Positions 1 to 12,540 are shown, numbered from the stretch's first letter. The stretch: 64,000 bases of DNA from Calliopsis andreniformis (GCF_051401765.1 NW_027480440.1:1426001-1490000), one strand, 5' to 3'. Translations and numbers: made by a program. Notes: a model not told the origin generated them from the sequence alone.

Positions 1-620
1 CCCCAGTCCTCAATCATCAATCCTCAATGCTCAATAATTAGTCCTCAATCCTCAGTCCTCAATCCTCAATCCTCATTCCTCAATCCTTAATCCTCAATAC
101 TCAAACCTCAATCCTCAACCGTCAGTCCTCGTCCTCAAACCTCAACCCTCAATCCTCAATACTCAATCTTCAATCATCAATACTCAATCTTCAATCCTCA
201 ATCCTCAATCCACAATCCTCAATCCTCAATCCTCAATATTCAATACACAACCCTCAACCATCAATCCTCAATACTCAATCATCAATACTCAATTCTCAAT
301 ACTCAATAGAATATCCTGAATTCTCAGTTTTCAATACACAATCCTCAATCTTCAATCTTCAAGCCTCCATCCACAAACATCAATTCTCATCACTCAACCC
401 TCAACACTCAGTCCTCAATCTTCAATCCTCAATCCTCAATCCTCAATCTTCAATCCTCAATACTCAATCTTCAATCCTCAATCCTCAATCCTCAAACCTC
501 AATCCTCAACCATCAGCCATCATCCTCAATCCTCAATCCTCGTTCCTCAATCCCCAATCCTCGACCCTCAGTCCTCATCCTCAATTCTCAATGCTCAATC
601 CTCAATCCTCAATTCTCAAT
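1..620 (+). repeat. Segmental duplication copy 1 (pair with 2536-3155)
   Basis: This stretch of variant heptamers recurs at 2536-3155, an offset of 2535 bp. The match was checked at several points: the GTCAGTCCTCGTCC step at 121 and 2656, the EcoRI-type anchor at 318 and 2853, and the CATCAGCCATCATCC step near 510 and 3045. I saw only about one difference (ATTAG versus ATCAG near 38). The copies part company after about 620. The offset is not a multiple of 7, so phase-shifting indels lie in between. No gene is present. Confidence 0.88.
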
Positions 621-1647
621 ACTCAACCTTCAATCCTCAATCCACAATTCTCAATCCTCAATACTCAATCTTCAATCCTCAATCCTCAATCCTCAATCCT
701 CAATACTCAATCCTCAATCCTCAATATTCAACACACAACCATCAACCATCAATTCTCAATACTCAACCATGAATTATCAATTCTCAATACTCAATGGAAT
801 ATCCTGAATTCTCATGGTTCAATACTCAATCCACAATATTCAATAATCAAATCTCAATCCGCAAACATCAATTCTCAGTCCTCAAACCTCAATCCCGAAT
901 CCTCAACCCTGAATTCTCAATCTTCAGCCCTCAGTCCTCAACGATCAATTGTCAATCCTCAATCTTCAATAGAATACCCTCAATTCACTGTTTTCAATAC
1001 TCAATCCCCATTCTTCAATCTTCAAATCTCAAAACACAAACATCAATTCCCATCACTCAACCCTCAACACTCAGCCCTCAATCATCAATCCTCAATCCTC
1101 AATCCTCAATCTTCAATCCTCAATACTCAATCTTCAATCCTCAACCCTCAATTCTCAATCCTCAATACTCAATCCTCAATTCTCATCACTCAACACTCAA
1201 CACTCAGTCCTCAATCTTCAATCCTCAATCCTCAATCCTCAATCCTCAATCTTCAATCCTCAGTCCTCAATCCTCAATCCTCAATCTTCAGTCCTCAACC
1301 CCAATCCTCAATTCTCAATCCTCAACCCTCAATCCTCAAATCTCAATATTCTACACACAACCCTCAAACATCAATCCTCAATACTCAACTATCAATCCTC
1401 AGTTTTCAATACTCGATAGAATAACCTGAATTCTCAGGATTCTATACTCAATACACAATACTCAATCATCAAATCTCAATCCTCAATCATCAATCCTCAA
1501 CACTCAAGCCTCAAACATCTGTCCTCATTCTTCAATCCTCAATCCTCTAACGTCAATCCTCAATCCTCAATCCTCAGTCCTCAGTCTTCAATCCTCAATA
1601 CTCAATCTCCAATCCTCAGTCCTCAATCCTCAATCATCAATCCTCAA
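621..1647 (+). repeat. Diverged heptamer stretch with several anchor motifs
   Basis: These are degenerate heptamers carrying three anchor-type clusters of highly mutated monomers: near 794 (ATGGAATATCC, GAATTC at 806), near 970 (AGAATACCCTCAATTCAC) and near 1413 (GATAGAATAACC, GAATTC at 1428). A further GAATTC lies at 911. Overlapping open frames here read the same SSILNPQ-type peptide in different frames, as expected from a 7-bp repeat. No coding evidence was found. Confidence 0.85.
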
Positions 1648-2010
1648 TCCTGAATCTTCAATCCTCAATCCCCAATCCTCAATCTTCAATCCTCAATCCT
1701 CAATCCTCAATCCTCAATTCTCAATCCTCAACCCTCAGTCCCCGTCCTCAATCCTCATCCCTCAATCCTCAATCCTCAATCCCCAATCCTCAATCCTCAA
1801 ACCTCAATCATCAATACTCAATCTTCAATCCTCAATCCTCAATCCTTGATCCTCAATCCTCAATCCTTGATCCTCAATCCGCAGTCCTCAATCTTCAATC
1901 CTCAATCTCCTATCCTCAATCCTCAAGCGTCAAACCTCAATCATCAATCCTCAACCCTCAATCCTCAGTCCTCAAAACTCAATCCTCAACCCTCAATCCT
2001 CAATCCTCAA
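1648..2010 (+). repeat. Segmental duplication copy 1 (pair with 3260-3560)
   Basis: The order of variant monomers, including CCTGAATCTT at 1649, CCCGTCCTC at 1741 and TCTCCTATCC near 1906, recurs at 3261, 3353 and about 3484. The initial offset is 1612 bp. The first copy holds extra monomers around 1850-1885 (a doubled CCTTGATCC step) that are missing in the second. No gene is present. Confidence 0.8.
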
Positions 2011-2535
2011 TTTTCAATCATCAATACTGAATCTTCAATCCTCAATTATCAATCCTCAATCCTCAATCCTCAATCTTCATCATCAATACTCAATCTTCAA
2101 TCCTCAATAATCAATATCCAATCCTAGATCCTCAATCCCCAATCATCAATCGTTAATCCTCAATATTCATACCTTAATCCCCTGTCCTCAATCCTCAATA
2201 CTCAACCTTCAATCCTCAATCCTCAATTCTCAATCCTCAATACTCAATCTTCAATCCTCAATCCTCAATCCTCAATCCTCAATATTCAATCTTCAATCCA
2301 CAATCCTCAATCCTCAATCTTCATTCCTCAATACTTAATCCTCAACCCTCAATCCTCAGTCCTCATTCCTCAACCGTCAATCCTCAATACTCAATCTCCA
2401 GTCCTCAATCCTCAACAATCAATCCTTAATCCTCAATCCTGAATCTTCAATCCTCCATCCTCAATACCCAAACCTCAATCTTCAATCCTCAATCCTCGAT
2501 CCTCAATCTTCAATCCCTAATCCTCAATTCTCAAT
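2011..2535 (+). repeat. Plain degenerate heptamers
   Basis: Only degenerate TCCTCAA monomers are visible here, with scattered variants and a TCTCCAATCCTAGATCC-like step near 2115-2132. I recognise no gene, RNA or mobile element, and I found no convincing long duplicate of this stretch. Confidence 0.8.
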
Positions 2536-3155
2536 CCCCAGTCCTCAATCATCAATCCTCAATGCTCAATAATCAGTCCTCAATCCTCAGTCCTCAATCC
2601 TCAATCCTCATTCCTCAATCCTTAATCCTCAATACTCAAACCTCAATCCTCAACCGTCAGTCCTCGTCCTCAAACCTCAACCCTCAATCCTCAATACTCA
2701 ATCTTCAATCATCAATACTCAATCTTCAATCCTCAATCCTCAATCCACAATCCTCAATCCTCAATCCTCAATATTCAATACACAACCCTCAACCATCAAT
2801 CCTCAATACTCAATCATCAATACTCAATTCTCAATACTCAATAGAATATCCTGAATTCTCAGTTTTCAATACACAATCCTCAATCTTCAATCTTCAAGCC
2901 TCCATCCACAAACATCAATTCTCATCACTCAACCCTCAACACTCAGTCCTCAATCTTCAATCCTCAATCCTCAATCCTCAATCTTCAATCCTCAATACTC
3001 AATCTTCAATCCTCAATCCTCAATCCTCAAACCTCAATCCTCAACCATCAGCCATCATCCTCAATCCTCAATCCTCGTTCCTCAATCCCCAATCCTCGAC
3101 CCTCAGTCCTCATCCTCAATTCTCAATGCTCAATCCTCAATCCTCAATTCTCAAT
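2536..3155 (+). repeat. Segmental duplication copy 2 (pair with 1-620)
   Basis: Near-identical to 1-620 at an offset of 2535 bp, including the anchor with GAATTC at 2853 and the ATG-generating TGCTCAA variant near 3127. After about 3155 it continues with ATCATCAATCC where the first copy has ATACTCAACC, which marks the edge of the duplicated block. Confidence 0.88.
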
Positions 3156-3600
3156 CATCAATCCTCAATAATCAATCTCCAATCCTAGATCCTGAATCCC
3201 CAATCCTCAATCCTTAACCCTCAATCTTCAATCCTCACTCCTCAGTCCTCAATCCTCAACCCTGAATCTTCAATCCTCAATCCCCAATCCTCAATCTTCA
3301 ATCCTCAATCCTCAATCCTCAATCCTCAATTCTCAATCCTCAAACCTCAGTCCCCGTCCTCAATCCTCATCCCTCAATCCTCAATCCTCAATCCTCAATC
3401 CTCAATCATCAATACTCAATCTTCAATCCTCAATCCTCAATCCTTGATCCTCAATCCTCAGTCCTCAATCTTCAATCCTCAATCTCCTATCCTCAATCCT
3501 CAAGCATCAATCCTCAATCCTCAATCCTCAACCCTCAATCCTCAGTCCTCAAACCTCAATCCTGAAACGTCAATCCTGAATTCTCAATTTTCAGCACTTA
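3156..3600 (+). repeat. Heptamers including copy 2 of the 1648-2010 segment
   Basis: About 3260-3560 repeats the monomer order of 1648-2010 in a slightly shorter form. The flanks are ordinary degenerate heptamers. A GAATTC sits at 3578 outside a full anchor. No gene is seen. Confidence 0.78.
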
Positions 3601-5150
3601 GTCCTCAATAATCAATGGCCAATCACCAATCCTCAATAGAATATCCTCAATTCACAGTTTTCAATACTCAATCCTCAATCTTCAATCTTCAAATATCAAT
3701 CCACAAACATCAATTCTCATCACTCAACACTCAACACTCAGTCCTCAATCTTCAGTCCTCAATCCTCAATCCTCAGTATTCAATCGTAAATACTCAATCT
3801 TCAATCCACAATCCTCAATACTCAATTCTCAATCGTCAATCCTCAATACTCAATCTACAGTCATGAATGCTCAATCCTCAATACTCAATCCTCAATCCTC
3901 AATCCTCAATCCTCAATCCTCAATCCTCAATCCCCATTCCACAAACCTCAATCCTCGACCCTCAGTCCTCATCCTCAATTCTCAATGCTCAATCCTCAAT
4001 CCTCAATTCTCAATCATCAATCCTCAATTCTCAATACTCAATAGAATATCCTGAATTCACAGTTTTCAATACTCAATACTCATTCTGCAATCTTCCAACC
4101 TCTATCCACAAACATCAATTCTCATCACTCAACCCTCAACACTCAGTCCTCAATCTACAACCCTCAATCCTCAATCATCAACCTTCAATCCTCAATACTC
4201 AATCTTCAATCCTCAATCCTCAATCCTCAATCCTCAATCATCATTCTTCAAACCTCAATACCCAATCCTCAATCCTCAATCCTCAATCCTCAATCCTCCA
4301 TCCTCAATTCTCAATCCCCAATCCTCAGTCCTCAATCCTCAAACCTCATCCCTCAACCCTCAGCCCTCATCCTCAATCCTCAATCCTAAATCCTCAATCA
4401 TCAATCTTCAACCCTCAATACTCAATCTTCAATCCTCAATCCTCAATCCTCAATCCTCAGTCCTCAATCCACAATCATCAATCCTCAATCTTCAATACTC
4501 ATTCCTCAATCCTCAAACCTCAATCCTCAATACTCAATCTTCAATCCTCAACACTCAAACCTCAATCTTCAATCCTCAATACTCAATTCTCAATCCTCAA
4601 TACTCAACCATCAATCCTCAATTCTCAATACTCAATAGAATATCCTGAATTCTCAGTACTCAATACTCAAACCTCAATCCTCAACCCTCAGCCCTCATTC
4701 TCCATCCTCAATCCTCAATCCTCAATCCTCAATCCTCAATCCTCAGTCCTCAGTCCTCAAACCTCAATCCTCAACCCTCAGCCATCATCCTCAATCCTCA
4801 ATCCTCGTTCCTCAATCCTCAATCCTCATTCCTCAATCCTCAATAGTCAATCTCCAATCCTAGATCCTCAATCCCCAATCCTCAGTCCTTAATCCTCAAT
4901 CTTCAATCCTCAATCCTCAATCCTCAATCCTCAATCTTCAATACTGAATCCTCAATCCTCAACACTCAATCCTCAATACTCAATCTTCAATCCTGAATCA
5001 TCAATCCTCAATCTTCAATACTCAATCCTCAATCCTCAATACTCAATCCTCAATACTCAACCATCAATCCTCAATTCCCAATACTCAATAGAATATCCTG
5101 GATTCTCAGTATTCAATACTCAATCCTCAATCCTCAATCCTCAATCCTCA
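3601..5150 (+). repeat. Anchor-rich heptamer stretch
   Basis: Four anchor clusters occur: about 3630 (AGAATATCCTCAATTCACAG), 4040 (GAATTC at 4053), 4632 (GAATTC at 4647) and 5089 (a GGATTC variant that loses the EcoRI site). Between them are degenerate heptamers, including CCATCAGCCATCATCC-like phase shifts. Around 3617 two CCAAT pentamers occur close together; these are simple products of TCCCCAA-type variation. No gene is present. Confidence 0.82.
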
Positions 5151-5420
5151 ATCCTCATTCCTCAAACCTCAATCCTCAACCCTCAGTCCTCATCCTCAGT
5201 TCTCAATACTCAATCCTCAATCCTCAATCCTCAATCTTCAATCCTCAATAATCAATCTCCTATCCTAGATCCTCATCCCCAATACTCTATCCTTAACGCT
5301 CAATATTCAATCCTCTATCCCCAGTCCACAATATTCAATCCCCAAAGCTCAATAATCAATCCTCAATCCTCAGTCCTCAATCGTCAATCATCAATCCACA
5401 ATCCTCAATACTCAATCCGC
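5151..5420 (+). repeat. Marker block T, copy 1 (TCTCCTATCCTAGATCC type)
   Basis: A run of distinctive variants (TCTCCTATCCTAGATCC, then AATACTCTATCCTTA at 5281) recurs at about 6365-6620, 8200-8420 and 60860-61110. The marker word AATACTCTAT starts at 5281, 6504 and 8319, and a variant ATTACTCTAT starts at 60997. Three copies lie within 3.2 kb and a fourth lies about 52 kb away. Confidence 0.82.
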
Positions 5421-6364
5421 AGTCCTCAGTCCTCAATCCTCAATCCTCAATCATCAATCCTCAATCTTCAATACTCAATCGTCAATCCTCAATCCTCAAT
5501 CCCCAATACTCAATCTTCAATCCTCAATCCTCAATCCTCAGTCCTCAATCTTCAACCCTCAATACTCAACATTCGATCCTCAATCCTCAGTCCTCAATCC
5601 TCAAACCTCAATCCTCAGTCCTCAATCCTCAATCTTCAATCGTCAATACTGAATCTTCGATTCTCAATCCTCAATCCTCAATCCCCAATCCTCAATCTGC
5701 AATCCTCAATCCTCAATCCTCAATCCTCAATCCTCAATCCTCAATCATGAATCCTCAATCTTCAACACTCGGTCCTCTCCCTTCAATCCTCCATCCTCAA
5801 TCCTCTGTCCTGAAGCGTCAATCCTCAATCCTCAATCCTCAACACTCAATCCTCAGTCCTCAAACCTCAATACTCAATCTTCGATTCCCACTCCGCAATC
5901 CTCAATCCCCAATCCTCAATCTTCAATCCTCAATCCTCAATCCTCAATCCTCAATCCTCAATCATCAATCCTCAATCTTCAACACTCATTCATCAACCCT
6001 CAATCCTCAATCTTCAATCGTCAATCCTCAATCTTCGATCCTCAATCCTCAATCCTCAATCATCAATCCTCAATCTTCAACACTCAATCCTCAATCCTCA
6101 ATCCTCAATCCTGAATCATCAATCCTCATTCTTCAATACTCAATCCTCAATACTCAATCCTCAATCCTCAATACACAACCATCGATCCTCAATTCCCAAT
6201 ACTCAATAGAATATCCTGGATTCTCAGTATTCACTACACAAACCTCAATCCTCAAGCATCAGCCCTCATCCTCCATCCTCAATCCTCAATCCTCAAACCT
6301 CATTCTTCAATCCTCAATAGTCAATCTTCAATCCTCAATCCTCAACACTCAATCCTCAATCCTC
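5421..6364 (+). repeat. Degenerate heptamers with marker block C variant
   Basis: Ordinary heptamers plus the most diverged copy of the CGGTCC marker block (CGGTCC at 5770, followed by TCTCCCTTC and GAAGCGTC). A GGATTC-type anchor lies near 6206. A long + open frame begins at 5747 because a single mutation gives ATG. It is not supported as a gene. Confidence 0.8.
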
Positions 6365-6620
6365 CATCCTCATTCCTCAAACCTCAATCCTCAACCCACA
6401 TTCCTCATCCTCAATTCTCAATTCTCAATTCTCAGTCCTCAATCCTCAATCCTCAATCTTCAATCCTCAATAATCAATCTCCTATCCTAGATCCTCAATC
6501 CCCAATACTCTATCCTTAATCCTCAATATTCAATCCTCTATCCCCAGTCCACAATCTCCAATCCCCAAAGCTCAATAATCGATCCTCAATCCTCAGTCCT
6601 CAATCGTCAATCATCAATCC
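6365..6620 (+). repeat. Marker block T, copy 2
   Basis: Repeats the 5151-5420 variant order at an offset of about 1223 bp (AATACTCTAT at 6504). The fourth copy, at about 60860-61110, resembles this one closely. Confidence 0.82.
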
Positions 6621-7059
6621 ACAATCTTCAATACTCAATCCTCAATCCTCAATCCTCAATCCTCAATCCTCAATCATCAATCCTCAATCCTCAAACCTCA
6701 ATCTTCAATCCTCAATACTCAATCTTCGATTCTCAACTCTCAATCCTCAATCCTCAATCCCCAATCCTCAATCTTCAATCCTCAATCCTCAATCCTCAAT
6801 CCGCAATCCTCAATTCTCAATCCTCAGTCCTCGTTCCTCAAACCTCAATCCTCAACCCTCAGTCCTCATCCTCAATTCTAAATTCTCAATCCTCAAACCT
6901 CAATCTTCAATCCTCAATACTCAATACTCAATCTTCACCATCAATCCTCAATCCTCAATCCTCAATCCTCAATCATCAATCCTCAGTCTTCGATAATCAA
7001 TCCTCAACCCTCAGCCCTCATCCTCAATCCTCAATCCTGAATCCTCAATCCTCAATCAT
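6621..7059 (+). repeat. Plain degenerate heptamers
   Basis: Only variant TCCTCAA monomers are present. No anchor, gene or RNA is recognised. Confidence 0.8.
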
Positions 7060-7945
7060 CAATACTCAATCCTCAATCATCAACCTTCAATCCTCAATAC
7101 TCAATCTTCAATCCTCAATACTCAATCCTCAATATTCAACACGCAACCATCAACCATCAATTCTCAATACTCAACCATCAATCCTCAATTCTCAATACTC
7201 AATAGAATATCCCGAATTCTCATGATTCAATACTCAATCCACAATATTCAATAATCAAATCTCGATCCTCAAACATCAATTCTCAACACTCAATCCTCAA
7301 CACTCGGTCCTCTCTCTTCAATCCTCCATCCTCAATCCTCTATCCTCAAGCGTCAATACTCAATCCTCAATCCTCGACCCTCAATCCTCAGTCCTCAATC
7401 CTCAATTCCGAATCCTCAATCCTGAATGCTCAATCTTCATCCCTCAGTCCGCAACAATCAATTGTCAATCCTCAATCGTCAATAGAATATCCTCAATTCA
7501 CAGTTCTCAATACTGAATCCCTAATCTTCAATCTTCAAATCTCAATCCACAGACATCAATTCTCATCACTCAACCCTCAACACTCAGTCCTCAATCTTCA
7601 ATCCCCAATCCTCAATACTCAATCTTCAATCCTCCATACTCAATCTTCAATCCTCAATCCTCAACCATCAATCCTCAATCCTCAATCCTCAGTCATCAAT
7701 CCTCAATCTTCAATACTCAGCCCTCAATCCTCAATCCTCAATGCTCTATACTCAACCATCAATCCTCAATTCTCAATACTCAATAGAATATACTGAATTC
7801 TCAGGATTCAATACTCAACCCTCAATCCACAGCCCTCAGCCATCATCCTCCATCCTCAATACTCAATCCTCAATCCTCAATCTTCAATCCTCAATAATCA
7901 ACCTCCAATCCTAGATCCTCAATTCCCAATCCTCAATCCTCAACC
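7060..7945 (+). repeat. Segmental duplication copy 1 (pair with 8716-9566)
   Basis: Matches 8716-9566, with an offset of 1656 bp at the left (CAACCTTC at 7081 and 8737; CGGTCC at 7305 and 8961) falling to 1621 bp at the right (ATGCTCTATA at 7741 and 9362). Copy 2 has therefore lost about 35 bp, five heptamers. The block contains an anchor with GAATTC at 7214, marker block C, a second anchor type near 7487 and a third anchor with GAATTC at 7795. No gene is present. Confidence 0.86.
7301..7360 (+). repeat. Marker block C (CGGTCC), representative of 11 copies
   Basis: The order CACTCGGTCCTCTCTCTTC, CTCCATCC, CTCTATCC, CAAGCGTC recurs with CGGTCC at 5770, 7305, 8961, 11832, 14821, 16384, 19770, 21864, 23896, 26861 and 31897. 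I saw none after 31.9 kb, so this marker belongs to the first half of the window. It is usually preceded by ACAATATTCAATAATCAAA. No function is inferred. Confidence 0.87.
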
Positions 7946-8715
7946 CTCAATCCTCAATCCTCGATCCTCAATCCTCAATCCTCAATCATCAATCCTCAAT
8001 CTTCAACACTCAATCCTCAATCCTCAATCCTCAATCCTGAATCATCAATCCTCAATCTTCAATACTCAATCCTCAATCATCAATCCTCAATCCTCAATCC
8101 TCAGTCATCAATCCTCAATCTTCAATCCTCAGTCATCAATCCTCAATCTTCAATACTCAATCCTCAATGGTCAATCCTCAATCCTCAATCCTCATTCCTC
8201 AAACCTCAATCCTCAACCTTCAGTCCTCATCCTCAATTCTCAATACTCAATCCTCAATCCTCAATCCTCAATCTTCAATCCTCAATAATCAATCTCCTAT
8301 CCTAGATCCTCAATCCCCAATACTCTATCCTTAATCCTGAATATTCAATCCTCTATTCCCAGTCCACAATCTTCAATCCCCAAAGCTCAATAATCAATCC
8401 TCAATCCTCAGCCCTCAATCGTCAATCATCAATCCACAACCTTCAGTACCCAATCCCCAGTCCTCAATCTTCAATCCTCAATCCTCAATCATCAATCCTC
8501 AATCTTCAATACTCAATCGTCAATCCTCAATCCTCAATCCCCAATACTCAATCTTCAATCCTCAATCCTCAATCCTCAATCCTCAACCCTTAGCCCTGAT
8601 CCTCGATCCTCAACACTGAATACTCAATCCTCAATCTTCAATCCTCAATACTCAGTCTTCAATCATCAATCCTCAATACTGAATCCTCAATCCTCAATCC
8701 TCAATCCTCAATCAT
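7946..8715 (+). repeat. Spacer heptamers with marker block T copy 3
   Basis: Degenerate heptamers between the two copies of the 1656-bp-spaced duplication. Marker block T occupies about 8200-8420 (AATACTCTAT at 8319, about 1815 bp after copy 2). No gene is present. Confidence 0.82.
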
Positions 8716-9566
8716 CAATCCTCAATCCTCAATCATCAACCTTCAATCCTCAATACTCAATCTTCAACCCTCAATACTCAATCCTCAATATTCAACACAC
8801 AACCATCAACCATCAATTCTCAATATTCAACCATCAATCCTGAATTCTCAATACTCAATATAATATCCCAAATTCTCATGATTCAATACTCAATCCACAA
8901 TATTCATTAATCAAACCTCGATCCTCAAACATCAATTCTCAACACTCAATCCTCAACACTCGGTCCTCTCTCTTCAATCCTCCATCCTCAATCCTCTATC
9001 CTCAAGCGTCAATACTCAATCCTCAATCCTCGACCCTCAATCCTCAGTCCTCAATCCTCAATTCCGAATCCTCAATCCTGAATGCTCAATCTTCATCCCT
9101 CAGTCCGCAACAATCAATTGTCAATCCTCAATCCTCAATAGAATATCCTCAATTCACAGTTCTCAATACTGAATCCCTAATCTTCAATCTTCAGATCTCA
9201 ATCCACAGACATCAATTCTCATCACTCAACCCTCAACACTCAGTCCTCAATCTTCAATCCCCAATCTTCAATCCTCCATACTCAATCTTCAATCCTCAAT
9301 CCTCAATCCTCAGTCATCAATCCTCAATCTTCAATACTCAACCCTCAATCCTCAATCCTCAATGCTCTATACTCAACCATCAATCCTCAATTCTCAATAC
9401 TCAATAGAATATACTGAATTCTCAGGATTCAATACTCAAACCTCAATCCACAGCCCTCAGCCATCATCCTCCATTCTCAATACTCAATCCTCAATCCTCA
9501 ATCTTCAATCCTCAATAATCAACCTCCAATCCTAGATCCTCAATTCCCAATCCTCAATCCTTAATC
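8716..9566 (+). repeat. Segmental duplication copy 2 (pair with 7060-7945)
   Basis: Same order of variants as 7060-7945. Private changes include a broken anchor near 8850 (ATAATATCCC) and loss of monomers around 9250-9330. CGGTCC lies at 8961 and GAATTC at 8842 and 9416. Confidence 0.86.
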
Positions 9567-10544
9567 CTCAATCTTCAATCCTCAATCCACAGTCCTCGAT
9601 CTTCAATCCTCAATGCTCAATCCTCAATCCTCAATCCTCAGTCATCTGTCCTCAATCCTCAATCCTCAAACCTCAATCCTCAACCGTCAGTCCTCGTCCT
9701 CAATCCTCAAACCTCAACCCTCAATCCTCAATCTTCAATCATCAATACTCAATCTTCAACACTCAATCCTCAATCCTCAATCCTAAAATCCTCAATCCCC
9801 AATATTCAACACACAACCCTCAACCATCAATCCTCAATACTCAACCATCAATACTCAATTCTCAATACTCAATAGAATATCCTGAATTCTCAGTTTTCAA
9901 TACTCAATCCTCAATCTTCAATCTTCATGTCTCCATCCACAAACACCAATTCTCATCACTCAACCCTCAACACTCAGTCCTCAATCTTCAATCCTCAATC
10001 CTCAATACTCCATCCTCTGTCCTCAGTCCTCAATCTTCAATACTCAATCCTCAATCCTCAATCCTCAATCCTGAATCATCAATCCTCAATCTTCAACACT
10101 CAATCCTCAATCCTCAATCCTCAATCCTCAATACTCAACCATCAATCCTCAATTCCCAACACTCAATAGAATATCCTGGATTCTCAGTATTCAATACTCA
10201 ATCCTCAATCATCAATCCTCAATCCTCAATCCTCAGTCATCAATCCCCAATTCTCAATACTCAATCCTCAATACACAATCTTCAATCCTCAATCCTCAAT
10301 CCTCAATCCTCAACCCTCAATCCTCAATCCTTAATCCTCGTTCCTCAAACCTCAATCCTCAGTCCTCAGTCATCAATCCTCAATCTCCAATAGAATATCC
10401 TCAATTCACAGTTTTCAATACTCAATCCCCAAACTTCAATCTTCAAATCTCAATCCACAGACATCAATTCTCATCACTCAACCCTCAACACTCAGTCCTC
10501 AATCTTCAATCCTCAATCCTCAATCATCAATCCTCAATCCTCAA
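9567..10544 (+). repeat. Heptamers resembling 2640-3000, plus anchors
   Basis: The GTCAGTCCTCGTCC step near 9686 and the anchor with GAATTC at 9893 resemble parts of the 1-620 / 2536-3155 block. A GGATTC-type anchor lies near 10166 and a TCAATTCAC-type anchor near 10393. No gene is present. Confidence 0.78.
9879..9910 (+). repeat. Conserved anchor with GAATTC, representative of about 45
   Basis: The cluster CAATAGA-ATATCCT-GAATTCT-CAG recurs roughly 45 times, including variants, from near 303 to near 63121. Cut every 7 bp it stays in register with the array, so it is a set of strongly mutated heptamers and not an insertion. Most copies carry an EcoRI site (GAATTC), for example at 318, 2853, 4647, 9893, 10981, 13067, 19679, 24706, 27964, 29742, 38894, 43672 and 46329. 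Variants are GGATTC, GAATTA and GAACTC. Confidence 0.88.
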
Positions 10545-11119
10545 TCCTCAGTCATCAATCCTCAATCTTCAATACTCATTCCTCAATCATCAATCCCCAA
10601 TCCTCAATCCTCAATCCTCATTCCTCAAACCTCAATACTCAACCCTCAGTCATCATCCTCAATTCTCAATTCTTAATCCTCAATCCTCAATCCTCAATCT
10701 TCAATCCTCAATAATCAATCCTCAATACTCAGTCTTCAATCCTCAATCCTCAATCCTCGATCCTCAGACATCAATCCTCAATCTTCAATACTCAATCGTA
10801 AATCCTCAGTCCTCAATTCACAATTCTCAATCCTCGTTCCTCAAACCTCAATCCTCAACCCTCAATCCTCATCCTCAATTCTCAGTCCTCAAACCTCAAT
10901 CTTCAATCCTCAATACTCAATCCTCAATCCTCAATACTCAACCATCAATCATCAATTCTCAATACTCAATAGAATATCCTGAATTCTCAGTATTCAATAC
11001 TCAAACCTCAACGCTCAACCCTCTGCCCTCATCCTCCATCCTCAATCCTCAATCCTCAAACTTCAATCTTCAATCCTCAATACTCAATCTTCGATTCTCA
11101 ATCCTCAATCCTCAATCCT
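10545..11119 (+). repeat. Marker block G, copy 1 (pair with 12625-13190)
   Basis: The order CGTAAATCC (near 10797), anchor with GAATTC at 10981, AACGCTCAACCCTCTGCCC near 11010, then CTTCGATTCTC recurs at about 12855-13190. It is seen again at about 24490-24830, 35540-35870, 38695-39020, 48685-49010 and 62455-62790. ACGCTC lies at 11011 and 13097, an offset of 2086 bp. No gene is present. Confidence 0.84.
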
Positions 11120-12540
11120 CAATCCTCAATCCTCAATCCTCAATCATCAATCCTCAATCTTCAATACTCAATCCTCAATCCTCAATCCTCAATCCACCAT
11201 CCTCAATTCTCAATCCTCAATCCTCTGTCCTCAGTCCTCAAACCTCAACCCTCAACCCTCAGCCCTCATCCTCAATCCTCAATCCTGAATCCTCAATCCT
11301 CAACCTTCAATCCTCAATACTCAGTCTTCAATCCTCAATCCTCAATCCGCAGTCCTCAATCCACAATCATCAATACTCAATCTTCAATACTCAATCCTCA
11401 ATCCTCAATCCTCAATCCTCAATACTCAATCTTCAATCGTCAAACCTCAATCCTCAATCCTCTACCCTCAGCCCTCATCCTCAATCGTCAATCCTGAATC
11501 CTCAATCCTCAATGATCAATCCTCAATACTCAGTCTTCAATCATCAATCCTCAGTACTCAATCCTCAATACTCAACCCTCAATCATCAATCCTCAATCCT
11601 CAATCATCAACCTTCAATCCTCAATACTCAATCTTCAATCCTCAATATTCAATCCTCAATATTCAACACACAACCATCAACCATCAATTCTCAATACACA
11701 ACCATCAATCCTCAATTCTCAATACTCAATTGAATATCCTTTATTCTCATGATTCAATACTCAATCCACAATATTCAATAATCAAATCTCGATCCTCAAA
11801 CATCAATTCTCAACACTCAATCCTGAACACTCGGTCCTCTCTCTCAATCCTCCATCCTCAATCCTCTGTCCCCAAGCGTCAATCCTCAATCCTCAATCCT
11901 CAACCCTCAATCCTCAGTCCTCAAACCTCAATTCCGAATCCTCAATCCTGAATGCTCAATCTTCATCCCTCAGTCCGCAACAATCAATTGTCAATCCTCA
12001 ATCCTCAATAGAATATCCACAATTCACAGTTTTCAATACTGAATCCCCAATCTTCAGTCTTCAAATCTCAATTCACAGACATCAATTCTCATGACTCAAC
12101 CCTGAACACTCAGTCCTCAATCTACAATCCTCAATCCTCAATCCTCAATCTTCAATCCTCCGTACTCAATCTTCAATCCTCAATCCTCAATCATCAATCC
12201 TCAATCCTCAATCCTCAGTCATCAATCCTCAATCTTCAATACTCATTCCTCAATCATCAATCCCCAATCCTCAATCCTCAATCCTCATTCCTCAAACCTC
12301 AATACTCAACCCTCAGTCATCATCCTCAATTCTCAATTCTTAATCCTCAATCCTCAATCCTCAATCTTCAATCCTCAATAATCAATCCTCAATACTCAGT
12401 CTTCAATCCTCAATCCTCAATCCTCAATCCTCAGTCCGCAATCCTCAATCATCGATCCTCAATCTTCAATACTCAATCCTCAATCCTCAATCCTCAATCC
12501 TCAATACTCAATCTTCAATCCTCAATCCTCAATCCTCAAT
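11120..12540 (+). repeat. Segmental duplication copy 1 (pair with 14102-15510)
   Basis: Recurs about 2.98 to 2.99 kb downstream (TCCTCTGTCC at 11221 and 14203; the ATG variants at 11512 and 14501). It includes marker block C with CGGTCC at 11832, where CTCTCTCTC lacks one T found in other copies, and a mutated anchor (TTGAATATCCTTTATTC) near 11728. No gene is present. Confidence 0.84.
12140..12425 (+). repeat. 412-bp-spaced direct repeat, copy 1
   Basis: CCGTAC at 12160 and CTCAAACCTC at 12291 recur at 12572 and 12703, both exactly 412 bp later. The second copy covers about 12552-12837. The spacing of 412 is not a multiple of 7, so a phase-shifted monomer lies in the unit. This is the shortest local higher-order duplication I could fix with two markers. 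Confidence 0.85.

Noticed and set aside
303..330. Anchor motif as a transposon end or insertion
   Set aside because: It stays in the 7-bp register with its flanks, has no terminal inverted repeats or target-site duplication, and changes gradually between copies.
591..1424. 277-codon open frame and the dozens of similar + strand open frames
   Set aside because: They are products of a stop-free 7-bp repeat in which all three + frames give one peptide period. Starts are chance ATG mutations, frames overlap, and no domain, ribosome site or promoter is present.
3615..3635. Two CCAAT pentamers as a promoter element
   Set aside because: TCCCCAA and similar variants create CCAAT throughout the array. 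No TATA element or transcription unit accompanies this pair.
8850..8870. AATATAATATCC as a bacterial -10 box
   Set aside because: It is a mutated copy of the recurrent ATAGAATATCC anchor. No -35 element or gene follows.
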